From NCBI RefSeq assembly GCF_015291665.1, contig NZ_CP030048.1, positions 5,704,001-5,768,000 of the forward strand: DNA of 64,000 bases, read 5' to 3'. The stretch's first letter is position 1. Every line of letters starts with the position of its first letter. This DNA comes from Bradyrhizobium sp. CCBAU 53338. Lineage in GTDB: Bacteria > Pseudomonadota > Alphaproteobacteria > Rhizobiales > Xanthobacteraceae. The translations under genes were made by a program, and so were the position numbers. The notes under the pieces are model-generated. The model did not search any database. It saw only the letters and a program-made list of their open reading frames with translations, and had not been told where the DNA came from. Shown here in pieces: positions 42,061 to 53,212 of this stretch.

Positions 42061-42846
42061 CTAGAGGCCTGCCGAAGCATCGATTTCAACCGAGGCCTCC
42101 ACCTGCACCTCGACCTCGGCGACCTCGAACAGATCCCGCACCGGCTCGACCGTCCAGGGCATGTGCTTGGCGCGGGCGGCGACGACGGGAGCGAAGAAGC
42201 TGCGATGATGGATGGTGGGGCCGAGGCGGTCGAGCGCGTCGAGATGCTCGGGCACGCCATAGCCCTTGTGCTGCTCGAAACCATAACCGGGACAATCCTG
42301 CGCCAGCGCGCACATCAGCCGGTCGCGCGTCACCTTGGCGACGATGGAGGCGGCTGCAATCGACAGTACGATGCCGTCGCCGCCGATCACGGCTTCGCAG
42401 TCGCAGGCCGTGTCGAGCCGGTCGCGGCCGTCGACGAAAACGTGGCGGGGCGCCTCGGGCAAGGCGACCACCGCGCGCTTCAGCGCCCACAGCGAGGCGC
42501 GCAGTATGTTGTCGCGGTCGATTCGCGCCGGCGAGGCGACGGCGACCGAGACCTGCGCGGTGGCGCAGATCCTGTCGAACAGCTTTTCACGCTCTTCGGC
42601 GGTCAGCCGCTTGGAATCGTCGATGCCGCGCGGAATGCGATCAGGGTCGAGAATCACCGCGGCCGCCACCACGGGGCCAGCGAGCGGCCCGCGGCCGGCC
42701 TCGTCGCAGCCCGCGACCGGCCAGACGCCGCGCTTGATCAGCGCGCGCTCGCGGCGAAAGCTTGCCTTGGCGGGCGCTGCTTTTTTCGCAGCAGCCTTCT
42801 CTGGCACGGCTTTGGCCGGTTTCCTGGCGGACTTGTCCCGAATCAT
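42061..42846 (-). CDS. rnhB: Ribonuclease HII
   Basis: A 261-residue endonuclease that cuts RNA in RNA-DNA hybrids and at single ribonucleotides. [21 protein letters not shown] holds the first catalytic Asp-Glu, VFVDGRDRL the next Asp, and [17 protein letters not shown] the conserved basic block. The first 30 residues are a Lys/Ala-rich extension before the core. ATG 42846 is used; the longer upstream frame overlaps the radical SAM gene and is not coding. It follows the radical SAM gene on the same strand with an 88-base gap. Confidence 0.95.
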   Translation of the reverse strand: MIRDKSARKPAKAVPEKAAAKKAAPAKASFRRERALIKRGVWPVAGCDEAGRGPLAGPVVAAAVILDPDRIPRGIDDSKRLTAEEREKLFDRICATAQVSVAVASPARIDRDNILRASLWALKRAVVALPEAPRHVFVDGRDRLDTACDCEAVIGGDGIVLSIAAASIVAKVTRDRLMCALAQDCPGYGFEQHKGYGVPEHLDALDRLGPTIHHRSFFAPVVAARAKHMPWTVEPVRDLFEVAEVEVQVEASVEIDASAGL

Positions 42847-42934
42847 GGCCGGGATCGTGCGCAAGCCGCCTCGCCTGCGCAACCGGGAACCCGCGCAATT
42901 CCCGTTATTCTCGGACGGCCTCCACGCCCGCGCC

Positions 42935-44110
42935 TCAGAACAGGCTGAGCTGCTCGCCGTTCTGCTTCGGCCGCGCAAAATGATCCGTCGTCAGCTTCCA
43001 GCGGCGCTTGTTGAGACCGAGCCGGTCGCAGGCGATCTCGAAGCGCCGGCCGATGGTCCAGGCCATCGGTCCCGTGCCCTTCATCCGCTCGCCCCATTTC
43101 GAATCGTAGTCGCGGCCGCCGCGCATGTCGCGGATCAGGGTGAAGACGTGGCGATAGCGGTCCGGATAGTTCGCCATCAGCCATTCGCGGAAGAGGTCGC
43201 GTACCTCGAGCGGCAGCCGCAGCAGCACGTAGGAGGCTTCCTTGACGCCGGCGTGCGCGGCCGCGTCGAGGATGCGCTCGATCTCGGAATCGTTCAGCGC
43301 AGGGATCACGGGCGCCACCATCACGGTGGTGGGGATTCCGGCCTCCGAGAGTTGCTTCAGCGCCTCCAGCCGCTTCGGCGGCGTCGAGGCGCGCGGCTCC
43401 ATGGTACGTGCGAGCTTCGGGTCGAGCGAGGTGACCGAGATCGCGACCTTGGCGAGATTGCGCCTGGCCATCGCTGCGAGAATGTCGATGTCGCGCACCA
43501 CCAGCGCGGACTTGGTGACGATGCCGACGGGATGGCCGGTGCGCTCCAGCACTTCGAGAATGCCGCGCATGATTTTGCGCTCGCGCTCGATCGGCTGATA
43601 GGGATCGGTGTTGGTGCCGATCGCGATCATCCGCGGCTCATAGCCGGAAGCCGCGAGTTCCTTCTCGAGCAGACCAGGCGCCTCGGGCTTGGCGAACAGC
43701 TTCGACTCGAAGTCGAGCCCAGGCGACAGGCCGAGATAGGCGTGCGTCGGCCGTGCGAAGCAATAGACGCAGCCGTGCTCGCAGCCGCGATAGGGATTGA
43801 TCGAGCGGTCAAAGCCGATGTCGGGGGAATCGTTGCGGGTGATCACCTTGCGCGAGGTGTCGACGCCGACAACGGTCTTGAACGGCGGCAGCTCTTCCAG
43901 GCTCTGCCAGCCGTCATCGAAAGCGACGCGCGCCTCGGCCTCGAAGCGGCCGCTGGCGTTGGATTGCGCGCCCCGCCCTCGCCTGCGCGCGCGGTCGATG
44001 GCGACGCCAAGTTCCGGAAAATCCGCGGGGAAATCGGAAGGCGCACCCGCCGGCTCGGAGGGCGCCGTGACCGGCGGGTGCTTGAGAGCAGAAGAAGAAG
44101 CTGGACTCAT
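42935..44110 (-). CDS. PA0069-family radical SAM protein (SplB-like)
   Basis: A 391-residue radical SAM protein. [19 protein letters not shown] holds the CxxxCxxC variant of the group with spore photoproduct lyase-like enzymes (COG1533); [14 protein letters not shown] and [14 protein letters not shown] are further family blocks. The first 60 residues are Pro/Ala/Arg-rich. A LexA-type direct repeat lies 24 bases upstream, so it is probably induced by DNA damage. It is divergent from phosphoketolase. Substrate unknown. Confidence 0.9.
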   Translation of the reverse strand: MSPASSSALKHPPVTAPSEPAGAPSDFPADFPELGVAIDRARRRGRGAQSNASGRFEAEARVAFDDGWQSLEELPPFKTVVGVDTSRKVITRNDSPDIGFDRSINPYRGCEHGCVYCFARPTHAYLGLSPGLDFESKLFAKPEAPGLLEKELAASGYEPRMIAIGTNTDPYQPIERERKIMRGILEVLERTGHPVGIVTKSALVVRDIDILAAMARRNLAKVAISVTSLDPKLARTMEPRASTPPKRLEALKQLSEAGIPTTVMVAPVIPALNDSEIERILDAAAHAGVKEASYVLLRLPLEVRDLFREWLMANYPDRYRHVFTLIRDMRGGRDYDSKWGERMKGTGPMAWTIGRRFEIACDRLGLNKRRWKLTTDHFARPKQNGEQLSLF

Positions 44111-44133
44111 GCCATCAAGATAGCACGGGAAAG

Positions 44134-44148
44134 GAACAAATCAAGAAC
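44134..44148 (-). promoter_or_regulatory. Putative LexA (SOS) box
   Basis: On the minus strand GTTC-TTGATTT-GTTC, a perfect GTTC-N7-GTTC direct repeat, the known alphaproteobacterial LexA site. It is 24 bases upstream of the radical SAM gene start and T-rich outside the half-sites. Confidence 0.75.
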
Positions 44149-44320
44149 AAGAATCGAAAACGCGAAAACAACCCCATGCACAGTAGACCTGCCCAAACTT
44201 CGCGCGCCGGCTTTTGACCTCACGCAACACCGGGTCATCTCGATCCCGTTTGATGCCGCGGAAGGATCGATCTCGCCGGAACCCGGTTGGTGACGATCTG
44301 CGCTGAAGGTCGGCAGGATC

Positions 44321-46708
44321 ATGACATTTCAACGACAATCGTCCGCTGCAAGCAGCGACCTCGATCTCCTGGATCGCTACTGGCGCGCGGCGAACTACCT
44401 CTCCGTCGGGCAGATCTATCTCCTGGACAATCCGCTGCTGCGCGAGCCCTTGCGACCCGAGCACATCAAGCCGCGCCTGCTCGGCCATTGGGGCACGACG
44501 CCGGGACTGAATTTCATCTATGCGCACCTCAACCGCGTTATCCGCGCGCTTGATATCAGCGTGCTCTATGTCTGCGGTCCCGGTCATGGCGGTCCGGGCA
44601 TGGTGGCCAACACCTACCTCGAAGGCAGCTACAGCGAGATCTATCCTGACATCGGGCGCAGCGCGGATGGATTGCGGAAACTGTTCAGGCAGTTCTCCTT
44701 TCCCGGCGGCATCCCGAGCCACGCGGCGCCGGAGACACCTGGCTCGATCCACGAAGGCGGCGAACTCGGCTATGCGCTGGTGCACGCCTATGGCGCGGCG
44801 TTCGACAACCCTGACTTGATCGTCACCTGTGTCGTCGGCGACGGCGAGGCCGAGACCGGCCCGCTGGCGGCGTCCTGGCACTCCAACAAGTTCCTCAATC
44901 CCGCGCATGACGGCGCAGTGCTGCCGATCCTGCACCTCAACGGCTACAAGATCGCAAATCCGACCGTGCTCGGGCGGATGCCCGACAGCGAGATCCGCGA
45001 TCTGTTCCGCGGATTCGGCCACGAGCCGCTGTTCGTAGAGGGCGACGATCCGAAGCTGATGCACCAGGCCATGGCGGATGCGCTCGACGTCGCGGTCGCC
45101 AGCATCCACTCGATCCAGCAGCACGCCCGAGACGGCCGAACCAGCGTCGCGCGGCCGCGCTGGCCGATGATCGTGCTGCGCAGCCCGAAGGGCTGGACCG
45201 GCCCGAAGGAGGTCGACGGCAAAAAGGTCGAAGGCTTTTGGCGCGCGCATCAGGTGCCCGTCGCGAACTGCCGCGAGAATCCGGCACACTTGAAGATTCT
45301 CGAAGACTGGATGCGCAGCTACGAGCCGGAAAAACTGTTCGACAGAAGCGGCGCGCTCATTCCGGAGCTTCAGGCGCTGGCGCCCGAAGGCAACAGGCGC
45401 ATGGGCACCAATCCCCACGCCAATGGCGGCCTGCTGAAGAAGGAGCTGAAGCTTCCCGACTTCCGCAGTTTCGCGGTCGAGGTACCGCATCCCGGCACCG
45501 TCACCGGCGAGGCCACGCGCGAACTTGGAAGATTCCTGCGCGACGTCATTCGTCTCAACGCGAAGGAGCGCAACTTCCGCATCATGGGTCCTGATGAGAC
45601 CGCGTCAAACCGGCTCGATGCCGTATTCGAGGCGACCGAACGGGTCTGGATGGAGCCGATCGAACCCTATGACGCTCATCTCGCGCAGGACGGCCGCGTG
45701 ATGGAGGTGCTGAGCGAGCATCTCTGCCAGGGCTGGCTCGAGGGCTATCTGCTCACTGGACGGCATGGCTTGTTCTCCTGCTACGAGGCCTTCATCCACA
45801 TCGTCGATTCCATGTTCAACCAGCACGCCAAATGGCTGAAGGTGACACGGCATCTGCCATGGCGGCGTCCGATCGCCTCGCTCAATTATCTGCTGACCTC
45901 GCATGTCTGGCGGCAGGACCATAACGGCTTCAGCCATCAGGACCCGGGCTTCGTCGATCTCGTCGCCAACAAGAAGGCCGACATCGTCCGCATCTATTTC
46001 CCGCCCGACGCCAACACGCTGCTGTGGATCGCCGATCACTGCCTGCGCACCTTTGACCGCATCAACGTCATCGTCGCCGGCAAGCAGCCGGCGCCGCAAT
46101 GGCTCTCGATGCAGGAGGCGGCGATGCATTGCGATGCCGGCATCGGCATCTGGACCTGGGCCGGCAACGAGGATGCCGACGGCGAGCCCGACGTGGTGAT
46201 GGCCTGCGCCGGCGATGTTCCCACGCTGGAGACGCTTGCGGCCGTCGACCTGCTGCGCAAGGCGCTGCCGGACCTCAGGATTCGCGTCGTCAACGTCGTC
46301 GACCTCATGACGCTGCAACCGAAAGAGCAGCATCCGCACGGCCTCAGCGACCGCGACTTCGACAGCCTGTTCACGCGCGACAAGCCGGTGATCTTCGCCT
46401 ATCACGGCTATCCCTACCTGATCCACCGGCTCACCTATAGCCGGACCAACCATGCCGGCCTGCATGTGCGGGGCTTTGCCGAGGAGGGCACCACCACGAC
46501 ACCGTTCGACATGGTCGTGCTCAACGGGCTCGACCGCTACCACCTCGCGATCGAGGCGATCGAGCGCGTACCCAATCTTGCGACAAGAGCCGCGCTGGTA
46601 AAGCAGCAGTTCCGCGACGCGCTGATCGAGCATTCGCGTTACGTATGCGAGCATGGTGAGGACATGCCTGTCATCCGCGACTGGGTCTGGCCGGGAAAGG
46701 CGGCATGA
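44321..46708 (+). CDS. xfp: Phosphoketolase
   Basis: A 795-residue thiamine-diphosphate enzyme that splits xylulose 5-phosphate or fructose 6-phosphate with phosphate to acetyl phosphate and an aldose phosphate. [40 protein letters not shown] and [20 protein letters not shown] are diagnostic. The whole length is present. The usual partner, acetate kinase, follows but is truncated, so acetyl phosphate must be used by another enzyme, or by a kinase elsewhere. It is divergent from the radical SAM gene across 210 bases. Confidence 0.96.
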   Translation: MTFQRQSSAASSDLDLLDRYWRAANYLSVGQIYLLDNPLLREPLRPEHIKPRLLGHWGTTPGLNFIYAHLNRVIRALDISVLYVCGPGHGGPGMVANTYLEGSYSEIYPDIGRSADGLRKLFRQFSFPGGIPSHAAPETPGSIHEGGELGYALVHAYGAAFDNPDLIVTCVVGDGEAETGPLAASWHSNKFLNPAHDGAVLPILHLNGYKIANPTVLGRMPDSEIRDLFRGFGHEPLFVEGDDPKLMHQAMADALDVAVASIHSIQQHARDGRTSVARPRWPMIVLRSPKGWTGPKEVDGKKVEGFWRAHQVPVANCRENPAHLKILEDWMRSYEPEKLFDRSGALIPELQALAPEGNRRMGTNPHANGGLLKKELKLPDFRSFAVEVPHPGTVTGEATRELGRFLRDVIRLNAKERNFRIMGPDETASNRLDAVFEATERVWMEPIEPYDAHLAQDGRVMEVLSEHLCQGWLEGYLLTGRHGLFSCYEAFIHIVDSMFNQHAKWLKVTRHLPWRRPIASLNYLLTSHVWRQDHNGFSHQDPGFVDLVANKKADIVRIYFPPDANTLLWIADHCLRTFDRINVIVAGKQPAPQWLSMQEAAMHCDAGIGIWTWAGNEDADGEPDVVMACAGDVPTLETLAAVDLLRKALPDLRIRVVNVVDLMTLQPKEQHPHGLSDRDFDSLFTRDKPVIFAYHGYPYLIHRLTYSRTNHAGLHVRGFAEEGTTTTPFDMVVLNGLDRYHLAIEAIERVPNLATRAALVKQQFRDALIEHSRYVCEHGEDMPVIRDWVWPGKAA

Positions 46709-46711
46709 CGC

Positions 46712-46975
46712 ATGCCGGCCTCCGATGCAGTGCTCGCCTTCAACGCGGGCTCGTCGAGCATCAAGTTCGGCGTGTGCGATATTAAGGGCAGAGCGCCTGC
46801 CCTGCTCTGCAAGGGACGGCTCGACGAGCACGAGGCGAAGCCGCGGCTGGCGGCCAGGAGCCCGTCGGGCGAGACGCTTTCGAAAAGCAGAGGGAGGCGA
46901 AGCGCCGGATGTGGGGTTCTGTCCGCGTTCACATGTGCACACGAGTATGCGGAGACATACCGCTCACCCAAGTGA
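46712..46975 (+). pseudogene. ackA: Acetate kinase remnant (N-terminal part)
   Basis: The frame starts 3 bases after the xfp stop and reads MPASDAVLAFNAGSSSIKFG, the first phosphate loop of acetate kinase, then GRAPALLCKGRLDEHEAKPRL, matching the next strands. From about residue 60 the similarity stops because a dispersed repeat (46893-47045) follows; the frame ends at 46975 inside it. Acetate kinase is normally about 400 residues, so this can encode no working enzyme. Confidence 0.85.
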
Positions 46976-47045
46976 GTTCGTATCTCCCAGCAGTGCTGCC
47001 CTCTCCCACAAGGGGCGAGGGCACATCAACGCGCACCTCGCGCTC
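46893..47045. repeat. Long dispersed repeat, inverted copy replacing the rest of ackA
   Basis: Reverse-complemented, it reads through the same landmarks as the copies near 49.85 and 61.42 kb: CCTCGCCCCTTGTGGGAGAG, CTCACTTGGGTGAG, GGTATGTCTC and CATCCGGCGCTTCGC. It begins where acetate kinase similarity ends. Boundaries are approximate. Confidence 0.75.
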
Positions 47046-47065
47046 GGCTGCGCAACAGCTCGCAA

Positions 47066-47905
47066 CTAGTGAATCCCCGCAAAGATCTGGAAACATCCGA
47101 TCGCGACCTCGATCACGATCAGCACCACCACCGCGATTTCGAGCCGGAGCGAGCGCTGGGTGTCGATGATGTCGGTCAGCGCATCCGCCGTCTCCGCGAT
47201 GACCGTGAGCTTGCGCTCGAGCGTATCGAGACGCTCCTTCAGCTCGTATTCGTCCTCCAGGCGCGCATAGAGGCGGTCGAGCTGCGGCTTCTCCCAGAGC
47301 GCGTCGGGCTTCTCGGCGACCGCGACACGGCCGGCGACCCGTTGCTGGACCAGCAGCGCGTTGCCGATCAGCTGCAGGATGCTCCTGCGCTTCCGCGAGG
47401 TCCGGCCTTTTTCGGCGAGCTCCCGCGCGAAGGGCTCGATGACATCGAAGACCGCAGCGACACGCCGCTCGTCGCGCGCCAGTGACGTGCTCTTGGCGAG
47501 AGCGTCGGCGATCAGCAGCAGCCGTTCGTCGGAAAATTTCGCGAGGCAGATCGGCCCGCCCGGCTGGATCGCCTCCGCGTTTTCGTCCTTGCAGAGCTGC
47601 GCCTGCGCGGTTTCCTCCTCGATGGGGCTGAGCTCGCCGGTCACGCGGGACTTCAGGCCGTCGAGCAGCACCTTCTCCTCCGATGGAAGGAGGCCGATCA
47701 ACACGGCGACGCCGTAGCGGAAGATCACGGCGAGGCCGGCATGGACGCGAAAGGCGGCGGGCGTCGAGGAGATCGACGGACCGATCTCCAGCCCCGACGG
47801 ATTGATGCGTTCACCGAGCATCACGGCGCGGATCCGCAAGGTCGTCGCGGCGTCCGGCTTCTGCGAAGCAGGCGTCACACTCATGGGAAACTGATCGGCG
47901 TTCAT
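47066..47905 (-). CDS. RMD1/DUF155 family protein
   Basis: A 279-residue protein with RIRAVMLGERINPSGLE and VIFRYGVAVLIGLLPSEE at the start and RLYARLEDEYELKERLDTLERKL followed by a coiled coil and one C-terminal membrane helix (AVVVLIVIEVAIGCFQIF). This is the layout of DUF155 proteins, related to yeast Rmd1 and human RMND1, which is needed for mitochondrial translation. Bacterial role unknown. The start may instead be the internal ATG at 47884. Confidence 0.88.
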   Translation of the reverse strand: MNADQFPMSVTPASQKPDAATTLRIRAVMLGERINPSGLEIGPSISSTPAAFRVHAGLAVIFRYGVAVLIGLLPSEEKVLLDGLKSRVTGELSPIEEETAQAQLCKDENAEAIQPGGPICLAKFSDERLLLIADALAKSTSLARDERRVAAVFDVIEPFARELAEKGRTSRKRRSILQLIGNALLVQQRVAGRVAVAEKPDALWEKPQLDRLYARLEDEYELKERLDTLERKLTVIAETADALTDIIDTQRSLRLEIAVVVLIVIEVAIGCFQIFAGIH

Positions 47906-48238
47906 ACTCGTCTCGCTCGGCGCATCGGCGGTTGCGCGTTTTTCCCTGCCGCAAGATCCATGTCAGACTGCCGGTGTACCTTGCGGAAGGTGCCGTCCTC
48001 ACCCCGGCGATATCGGCGGGGCAAGGCGCAGTTTGAAGCTCACGACATCGAGATTCACCGAAACATTCGGTAACGCCACCACCCTGCGCGCGACATATTC
48101 GGCTGCGACGGAGGGACGGCGATTTACCATCGCACGCCGAAGTGCCGCCGAAAAGTTGCGCTCGGCAGCGCTGCGTGTTTATGACAGGATCATAACGAGG
48201 TACGCTTCTTTCGAAGTGCGGACATCGAAGCCTCAACC
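47906..48238. other. Intergenic region without a recognised gene
   Basis: Divergent spacer between the DUF155 gene and the small glycosyltransferase. I see no supported gene. A short TTATGA-caggA-TCATAA inverted repeat near 48.18 kb could belong to the promoter of the downstream gene but is weak. Confidence 0.5.
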
Positions 48239-48814
48239 ATGCTGAGCGTCATCATACCGACCGAAGGCGTCGAACAGACGGCGGTCGCAACTCTCGCCGC
48301 GCTGGTACCCGGTGCCGCGGCGGGGATCATCCGGGAAGTCCTGCTGGTCGACGGCACCCGCAACGGCGTCATCGAGCGCGTTGCCGACGTCGCCGGCTGC
48401 CGCTTCATCGGCTACGAAGGCTCTTCGCAGGGCGCGGCGCTCGCCGCCGGCGCGCTCCAGGCCCGTTCGCCCTGGCTGATGTTCCTTCCCGCCGGCGCGG
48501 TGCTGGACACCGGCTGGATCGATGAGACCACCCAGTTCATCCAGGCCGTCGCGGCCAGCGGCCGGGATCGTGCGGCGGTGTTCCGCTACGCCCGTTCGCC
48601 TTACGCGGATACCGGATTCCGCGATATCCTGTGGTCCCTGGCCCGCAAGCTGGTCGGCCCGCTCGGCGACCAGGGGCTCTTGATCGCGCGTGACCATTAC
48701 GACCGGATCGGGGGCTATCCGCCCCAGGCCCGCCGTTCCGAGGCGCGCCTGCTCAGGCGGCTCGGCCGCTCCTCCCGGACGCTGCTGCGCAGCCGGATCG
48801 TCATGGTCGGATGA
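48239..48814 (+). CDS. Short family 2 glycosyltransferase-like protein
   Basis: A 191-residue protein. MLSVIIPTEGVEQ and REVLLVDGT are the GT-A start, but the family's usual DDGSxD is VDGTRNG, and PWLMFLPAGAVLDTGWIDE corresponds to the DxD region with the Asp pair changed (FLPAGA). FRYARSPYADTGFRDILW and GDQGLLIARDHYDRIGGYP are acceptor-side blocks of the TIGR04283-like group. The missing acidic residues suggest altered or lost activity. Role unknown. Confidence 0.7.
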   Translation: MLSVIIPTEGVEQTAVATLAALVPGAAAGIIREVLLVDGTRNGVIERVADVAGCRFIGYEGSSQGAALAAGALQARSPWLMFLPAGAVLDTGWIDETTQFIQAVAASGRDRAAVFRYARSPYADTGFRDILWSLARKLVGPLGDQGLLIARDHYDRIGGYPPQARRSEARLLRRLGRSSRTLLRSRIVMVG

Positions 48815-48827
48815 GTCCACCTGATAC

Positions 48828-48861
48828 TTGCCATAGTCAAATAATTGTTTGACAATGGCAA
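48828..48861. promoter_or_regulatory. 34-bp near-perfect palindrome, probable MarR operator
   Basis: Arms TTGCCATAGTCAAA and TTTGACAATGGCAA pair with one mismatch around TAATTG. It ends 15 bases before the start of the MarR-GNAT gene, in the position of an autoregulatory operator. Confidence 0.75.
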
Positions 48862-48876
48862 TTATTGAGGTGCCCC

Positions 48877-49806
48877 ATGTCCATCGACCGTACCGACGAC
48901 CAGATATCAGCGGTTCGCGCCTTCAACCGCTTTTATACCCGCAAGCTCGGCGTGCTCGACCAGCACCTGGGCAAGAGCCCGTTCTCGCTCAGCGAGGCCC
49001 GCGTCATCTACGAGCTGGCGCATCGCGACGACGTTTCAGCGAAGGAGATCGGCAACGAGCTGGGTCTCGATCCCGGCTATCTCAGCCGCATCGTCCAGAG
49101 CTTCGACAAAAAGGGGCTGATCACGCGACGGCCCCTGCCCGCGGATCGCAGACAATACCAGCTCAGCCTCACCGCCAAGGGCCGCCAGAGCTTCGCCAAG
49201 CTGAACCTCAGCTCGCAAAACGAGGTTGCCGCGATGCTGGCCCAGCTTCCGGCCGGCGATGCAGCGCGGCTCACGCAGGCGATGGCGACCATCGAGACCG
49301 TGCTGGAGCCGCATCGAAGCCAGCCCGCACCCGTCGTGCTGCGCAGCCATCGCGTCGGTGACATGGGCTGGGTCATCTCCAAGCAGGGGGCCGCCTATGC
49401 CGCGGACTACGGCTGGGATATCAGCTATGAGGCGCTGGTCGCCGAGATCTGCGCACAGTTCATCAAGAACTACGACGCCGCACGCGAGCATTGCTGGATC
49501 GCGGAAGTCGGTGGCGAGCCGGTCGGCTCGATCTTTCTGGTCAAGGCCTCGGACGAGCTCGCCAAACTCCGCCTGTTGCAGGTGGAGAAGAAAGCTCGCG
49601 GCCTCGGTGTCGGCCGCGCGCTGGTCGAGCAATGCATGCAGGGCGCGCGCGAGCGCGGCTACAAGAGGATGACGCTGTGGACACAGAGCATCCTGGTCGC
49701 CGCACGCGGCATCTACAAGAGCGCAGGATTCGAGTTGGTCGCAACCAAGCCGCATCACAGTTTCGGGCACGATCTGGTTGGCGAGACCTGGGAGATGGAT
49801 CTGTAG
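48877..49806 (+). CDS. MarR-GNAT fusion protein
   Basis: A 309-residue two-domain protein. Residues 1-145 are a MarR winged helix (SEARVIYELAHRDDVSAKEI, GYLSRIVQSFDKKGLITRRP), and 160-309 a GNAT acetyltransferase with the acetyl-CoA loop EKKARGLGVGRALVEQ and KSAGFELVATKPH. This fused architecture is widespread in bacteria but poorly studied; the acetyltransferase may modify a small amine that also acts as inducer. GAGG at 48867-48870 sets the start. A 34-bp palindrome precedes it. Confidence 0.92.
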   Translation: MSIDRTDDQISAVRAFNRFYTRKLGVLDQHLGKSPFSLSEARVIYELAHRDDVSAKEIGNELGLDPGYLSRIVQSFDKKGLITRRPLPADRRQYQLSLTAKGRQSFAKLNLSSQNEVAAMLAQLPAGDAARLTQAMATIETVLEPHRSQPAPVVLRSHRVGDMGWVISKQGAAYAADYGWDISYEALVAEICAQFIKNYDAAREHCWIAEVGGEPVGSIFLVKASDELAKLRLLQVEKKARGLGVGRALVEQCMQGARERGYKRMTLWTQSILVAARGIYKSAGFELVATKPHHSFGHDLVGETWEMDL

Positions 49807-49848
49807 CCGCGCGGTGCGAGGATTCAGGAGCGATGCACATTGCTGCGC

Positions 49849-49985
49849 CCTCTCCCCTTGCGGGAGAGGGCCGCAATGAAGGTCGACACAAACTCACTTG
49901 GGTGAGGGGTATGTCTCACGCATTCCGTGCCGATAGATACCCCTCATCCGGCGCTTCGCGCCACCTTCTCCCACAAGGGGAGAAG
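49849..49985. repeat. Long dispersed repeat, forward copy
   Basis: It opens with the CCCTCTCCCCTTGCGGGAGAGG hairpin region (49849-49871), continues with CTCACTTGGGTGAGGGGTAT and CCCTCATCCGGCGCTTCGCG and ends with CCTTCTCCCACAAGGGGAGA. The same order occurs at 61.4 kb and, inverted, at 46.9 kb. It fills the gap between the MarR-GNAT and moaB stops. Confidence 0.8.
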
Positions 49986-49993
49986 GCAGAAGG

Positions 49994-50557
49994 TCACACC
50001 GTCGCGCCCTGCGCTTTCGGCCGGCGCAGATGCTCGTCGAGCCGCGGCATGATCTCGACGAAATTGCAGGGGCGCGTGCGGTAGTCGAGTTGCGCCGCCA
50101 GGATGCCGTCCCAGCCATCGCGGCAGGCGCCGGGTGAACCCGGCAGGCAGAAGATATAGGTCGCACCAGCGACGCCCGCGGTGGCGCGGCTCTGGATCGT
50201 CGAGGTGCCGATCTTGGCGTGGCTCAGCATGTGGAAGGCGATGGAGAAGCCGTCCATGCGCTTCTCGAACAGCGGCTCGATCGCCTCGGGCGTGACGTCG
50301 CGCCCCGTGAAGCCCGTGCCCCCGGTGGTGATAACGACATCGACGCCGGCATCCGCAACCCAGCGACGGATGACGGCGCGGATCGCCTCGACGTCATCGG
50401 TGACGATCTCGCGCGCGGCGAGATGGTGCCCCGCCGCGGTGAGGCGGTCGACGAGGGTCTGGCCGGATTTGTCATCCGCGAGCGCACGCGTGTCGGAGAC
50501 GGTGAGTACCGCGATGTTGAGCGGGATGAATTGCTTGGATTCGTCGATCGAGGCCAT
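49994..50557 (-). CDS. moaB: Molybdenum cofactor biosynthesis protein MoaB
   Basis: A 187-residue MogA/MoaB-fold protein. NIAVLTVSDTRALADDKSG, VVITTGGTGFTGRDVTPEA and YIFCLPGSPGACRDGWDGIL are the molybdopterin-binding blocks, matching adenylyltransferase-type MoaB. ATG 50557 (MASIDESKQ) is chosen because GGGAG lies seven bases upstream; the longer frame runs into the repeat. It forms molybdopterin-adenylate on the path to molybdenum cofactor. Confidence 0.93.
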   Translation of the reverse strand: MASIDESKQFIPLNIAVLTVSDTRALADDKSGQTLVDRLTAAGHHLAAREIVTDDVEAIRAVIRRWVADAGVDVVITTGGTGFTGRDVTPEAIEPLFEKRMDGFSIAFHMLSHAKIGTSTIQSRATAGVAGATYIFCLPGSPGACRDGWDGILAAQLDYRTRPCNFVEIMPRLDEHLRRPKAQGATV

Positions 50558-50570
50558 TGGTGCTCCCTCT

Positions 50571-50710
50571 CGTGTCCCGGACGCAGCGCAGCGCGTCAGC
50601 GTTGCATCGCAGAGCCGGGACCCATTCCTAACAAACCAGGCGCGACCGGCATTGTGGGCCCCGGCTCTGCAGCGCACCGCTAGGAAGCGCTGCGCTGCGT
50701 CCGGGGCACG
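50571..50710. repeat. Paired-hairpin dispersed repeat
   Basis: Outer arms GTCCCGGACGCAGCGCAGCG and CGCTGCGCTGCGTCCGGGGC enclose an inner pair, GCAGAGCCGGGACC and GGCCCCGGCTCTGC. The element lies between the moaB start and the end of the metallopeptidase gene. Confidence 0.8.
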
Positions 50711-50719
50711 AGACCTGCG

Positions 50720-51661
50720 CTACGGCCCGCCGCCGCCGAACGTATTACAGGCTTGCAGCGAGCCCTGCTGGTAGCCGGTCATGAACCACTGCTTGCGCTG
50801 CGCGGCCGAGCCGTGGGTGAAGGAGTCTGGCACGACGCGCCCGGTGGCCTGACGCTGCAGCGTATCGTCGCCGATCGCGCTCGCGGTGGTCAGGGCGGCG
50901 TCGATGTCGCCGGCCTCGAGGAAGTTCGGACGCTTCTTCGCCTCGCGATTGACCCAGACGCCGGACAGACAGTCGGCCTGCAACTCGACCTTGACCTGAA
51001 GCGCATTGGCCTCGGCCTTGCTGCCGGCCTGCTGCTGCAGCCGCGTCACCTTCGGAATGATGCCGAGCAAATTCTGGATGTGATGGCCGGCCTCATGGGC
51101 GATGATATAGGCCGACGTGAAGTTGCACGCAGACTTGCCGGAGCAGCCGCGGAAGCGCGTCTCGACCTCGCGGAAGAACGCGGTGTCGAGGAAGATGGTG
51201 CGGTCCGGCGGACAGTAGAACGGCCCCATCGCCGACTCGGCCCGGCCGCAGCGGCCGCCATTGGTGGCGTTGCGGAACAGCACGACCTTCGGGCCGGTGT
51301 AGGACTGGCCGCTGGCCTGGAAGATCTCGCTCCAGCGATCGTCGATTTCGCCAAGGATGCCGGAGATCATGCTGCCCATCTCGTCGGTCGGCGCGCCGCG
51401 CTTGGCCTGCGACGACGGACGGTCGCTCTGGTAGCTCGGCGCCTGGCCGCCGCCGGTGAGGATCTCCGCGCCGCCGATCAGGATGCGCGGATCGATGCCG
51501 AAGGCATAGCCGACCAGGCCGAGCACGATGATGGTTCCGATGCCGAGGCCGCCGCCGCCCATCGGCAGGCCGAACCCGCCTCCGCCGCCGCCTAGCCCTC
51601 CGCCGCCATCGTCGCGACGATCCTCGATGTCGTCGCTGCGGCGGAAATCATCGTAGCGCAT
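50720..51661 (-). CDS. Neutral zinc metallopeptidase (YpfJ-like)
   Basis: A 313-residue protein. MRYDDFRRSDDIEDRRDDGG is followed by a Gly-rich stretch and one membrane helix (IGTIIVLGLVGYAFGID); the C-terminal domain holds the zinc motif IIAHEAGHHIQNLLGI, QADCLSGVWVN and TGYQQGSLQACNTFG. This is the KPN_02809/YpfJ neutral zinc metallopeptidase family, with an inner-membrane anchor and periplasmic domain. ATG 51661 is chosen; the upstream frame is AT-rich and not coding. Substrate unknown. Confidence 0.92.
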   Translation of the reverse strand: MRYDDFRRSDDIEDRRDDGGGGLGGGGGGFGLPMGGGGLGIGTIIVLGLVGYAFGIDPRILIGGAEILTGGGQAPSYQSDRPSSQAKRGAPTDEMGSMISGILGEIDDRWSEIFQASGQSYTGPKVVLFRNATNGGRCGRAESAMGPFYCPPDRTIFLDTAFFREVETRFRGCSGKSACNFTSAYIIAHEAGHHIQNLLGIIPKVTRLQQQAGSKAEANALQVKVELQADCLSGVWVNREAKKRPNFLEAGDIDAALTTASAIGDDTLQRQATGRVVPDSFTHGSAAQRKQWFMTGYQQGSLQACNTFGGGGP

Positions 51662-53197
<1,536 letters not shown>

Positions 53198-53212
53198 TTT
53201 CCGCTCCCTATC

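Noticed and set aside
40498..42948. 816-codon plus-strand frame opposite the GT39-type and rnhB genes
   Set aside because: Composition is that of an antisense shadow and it lies across two well-supported genes.
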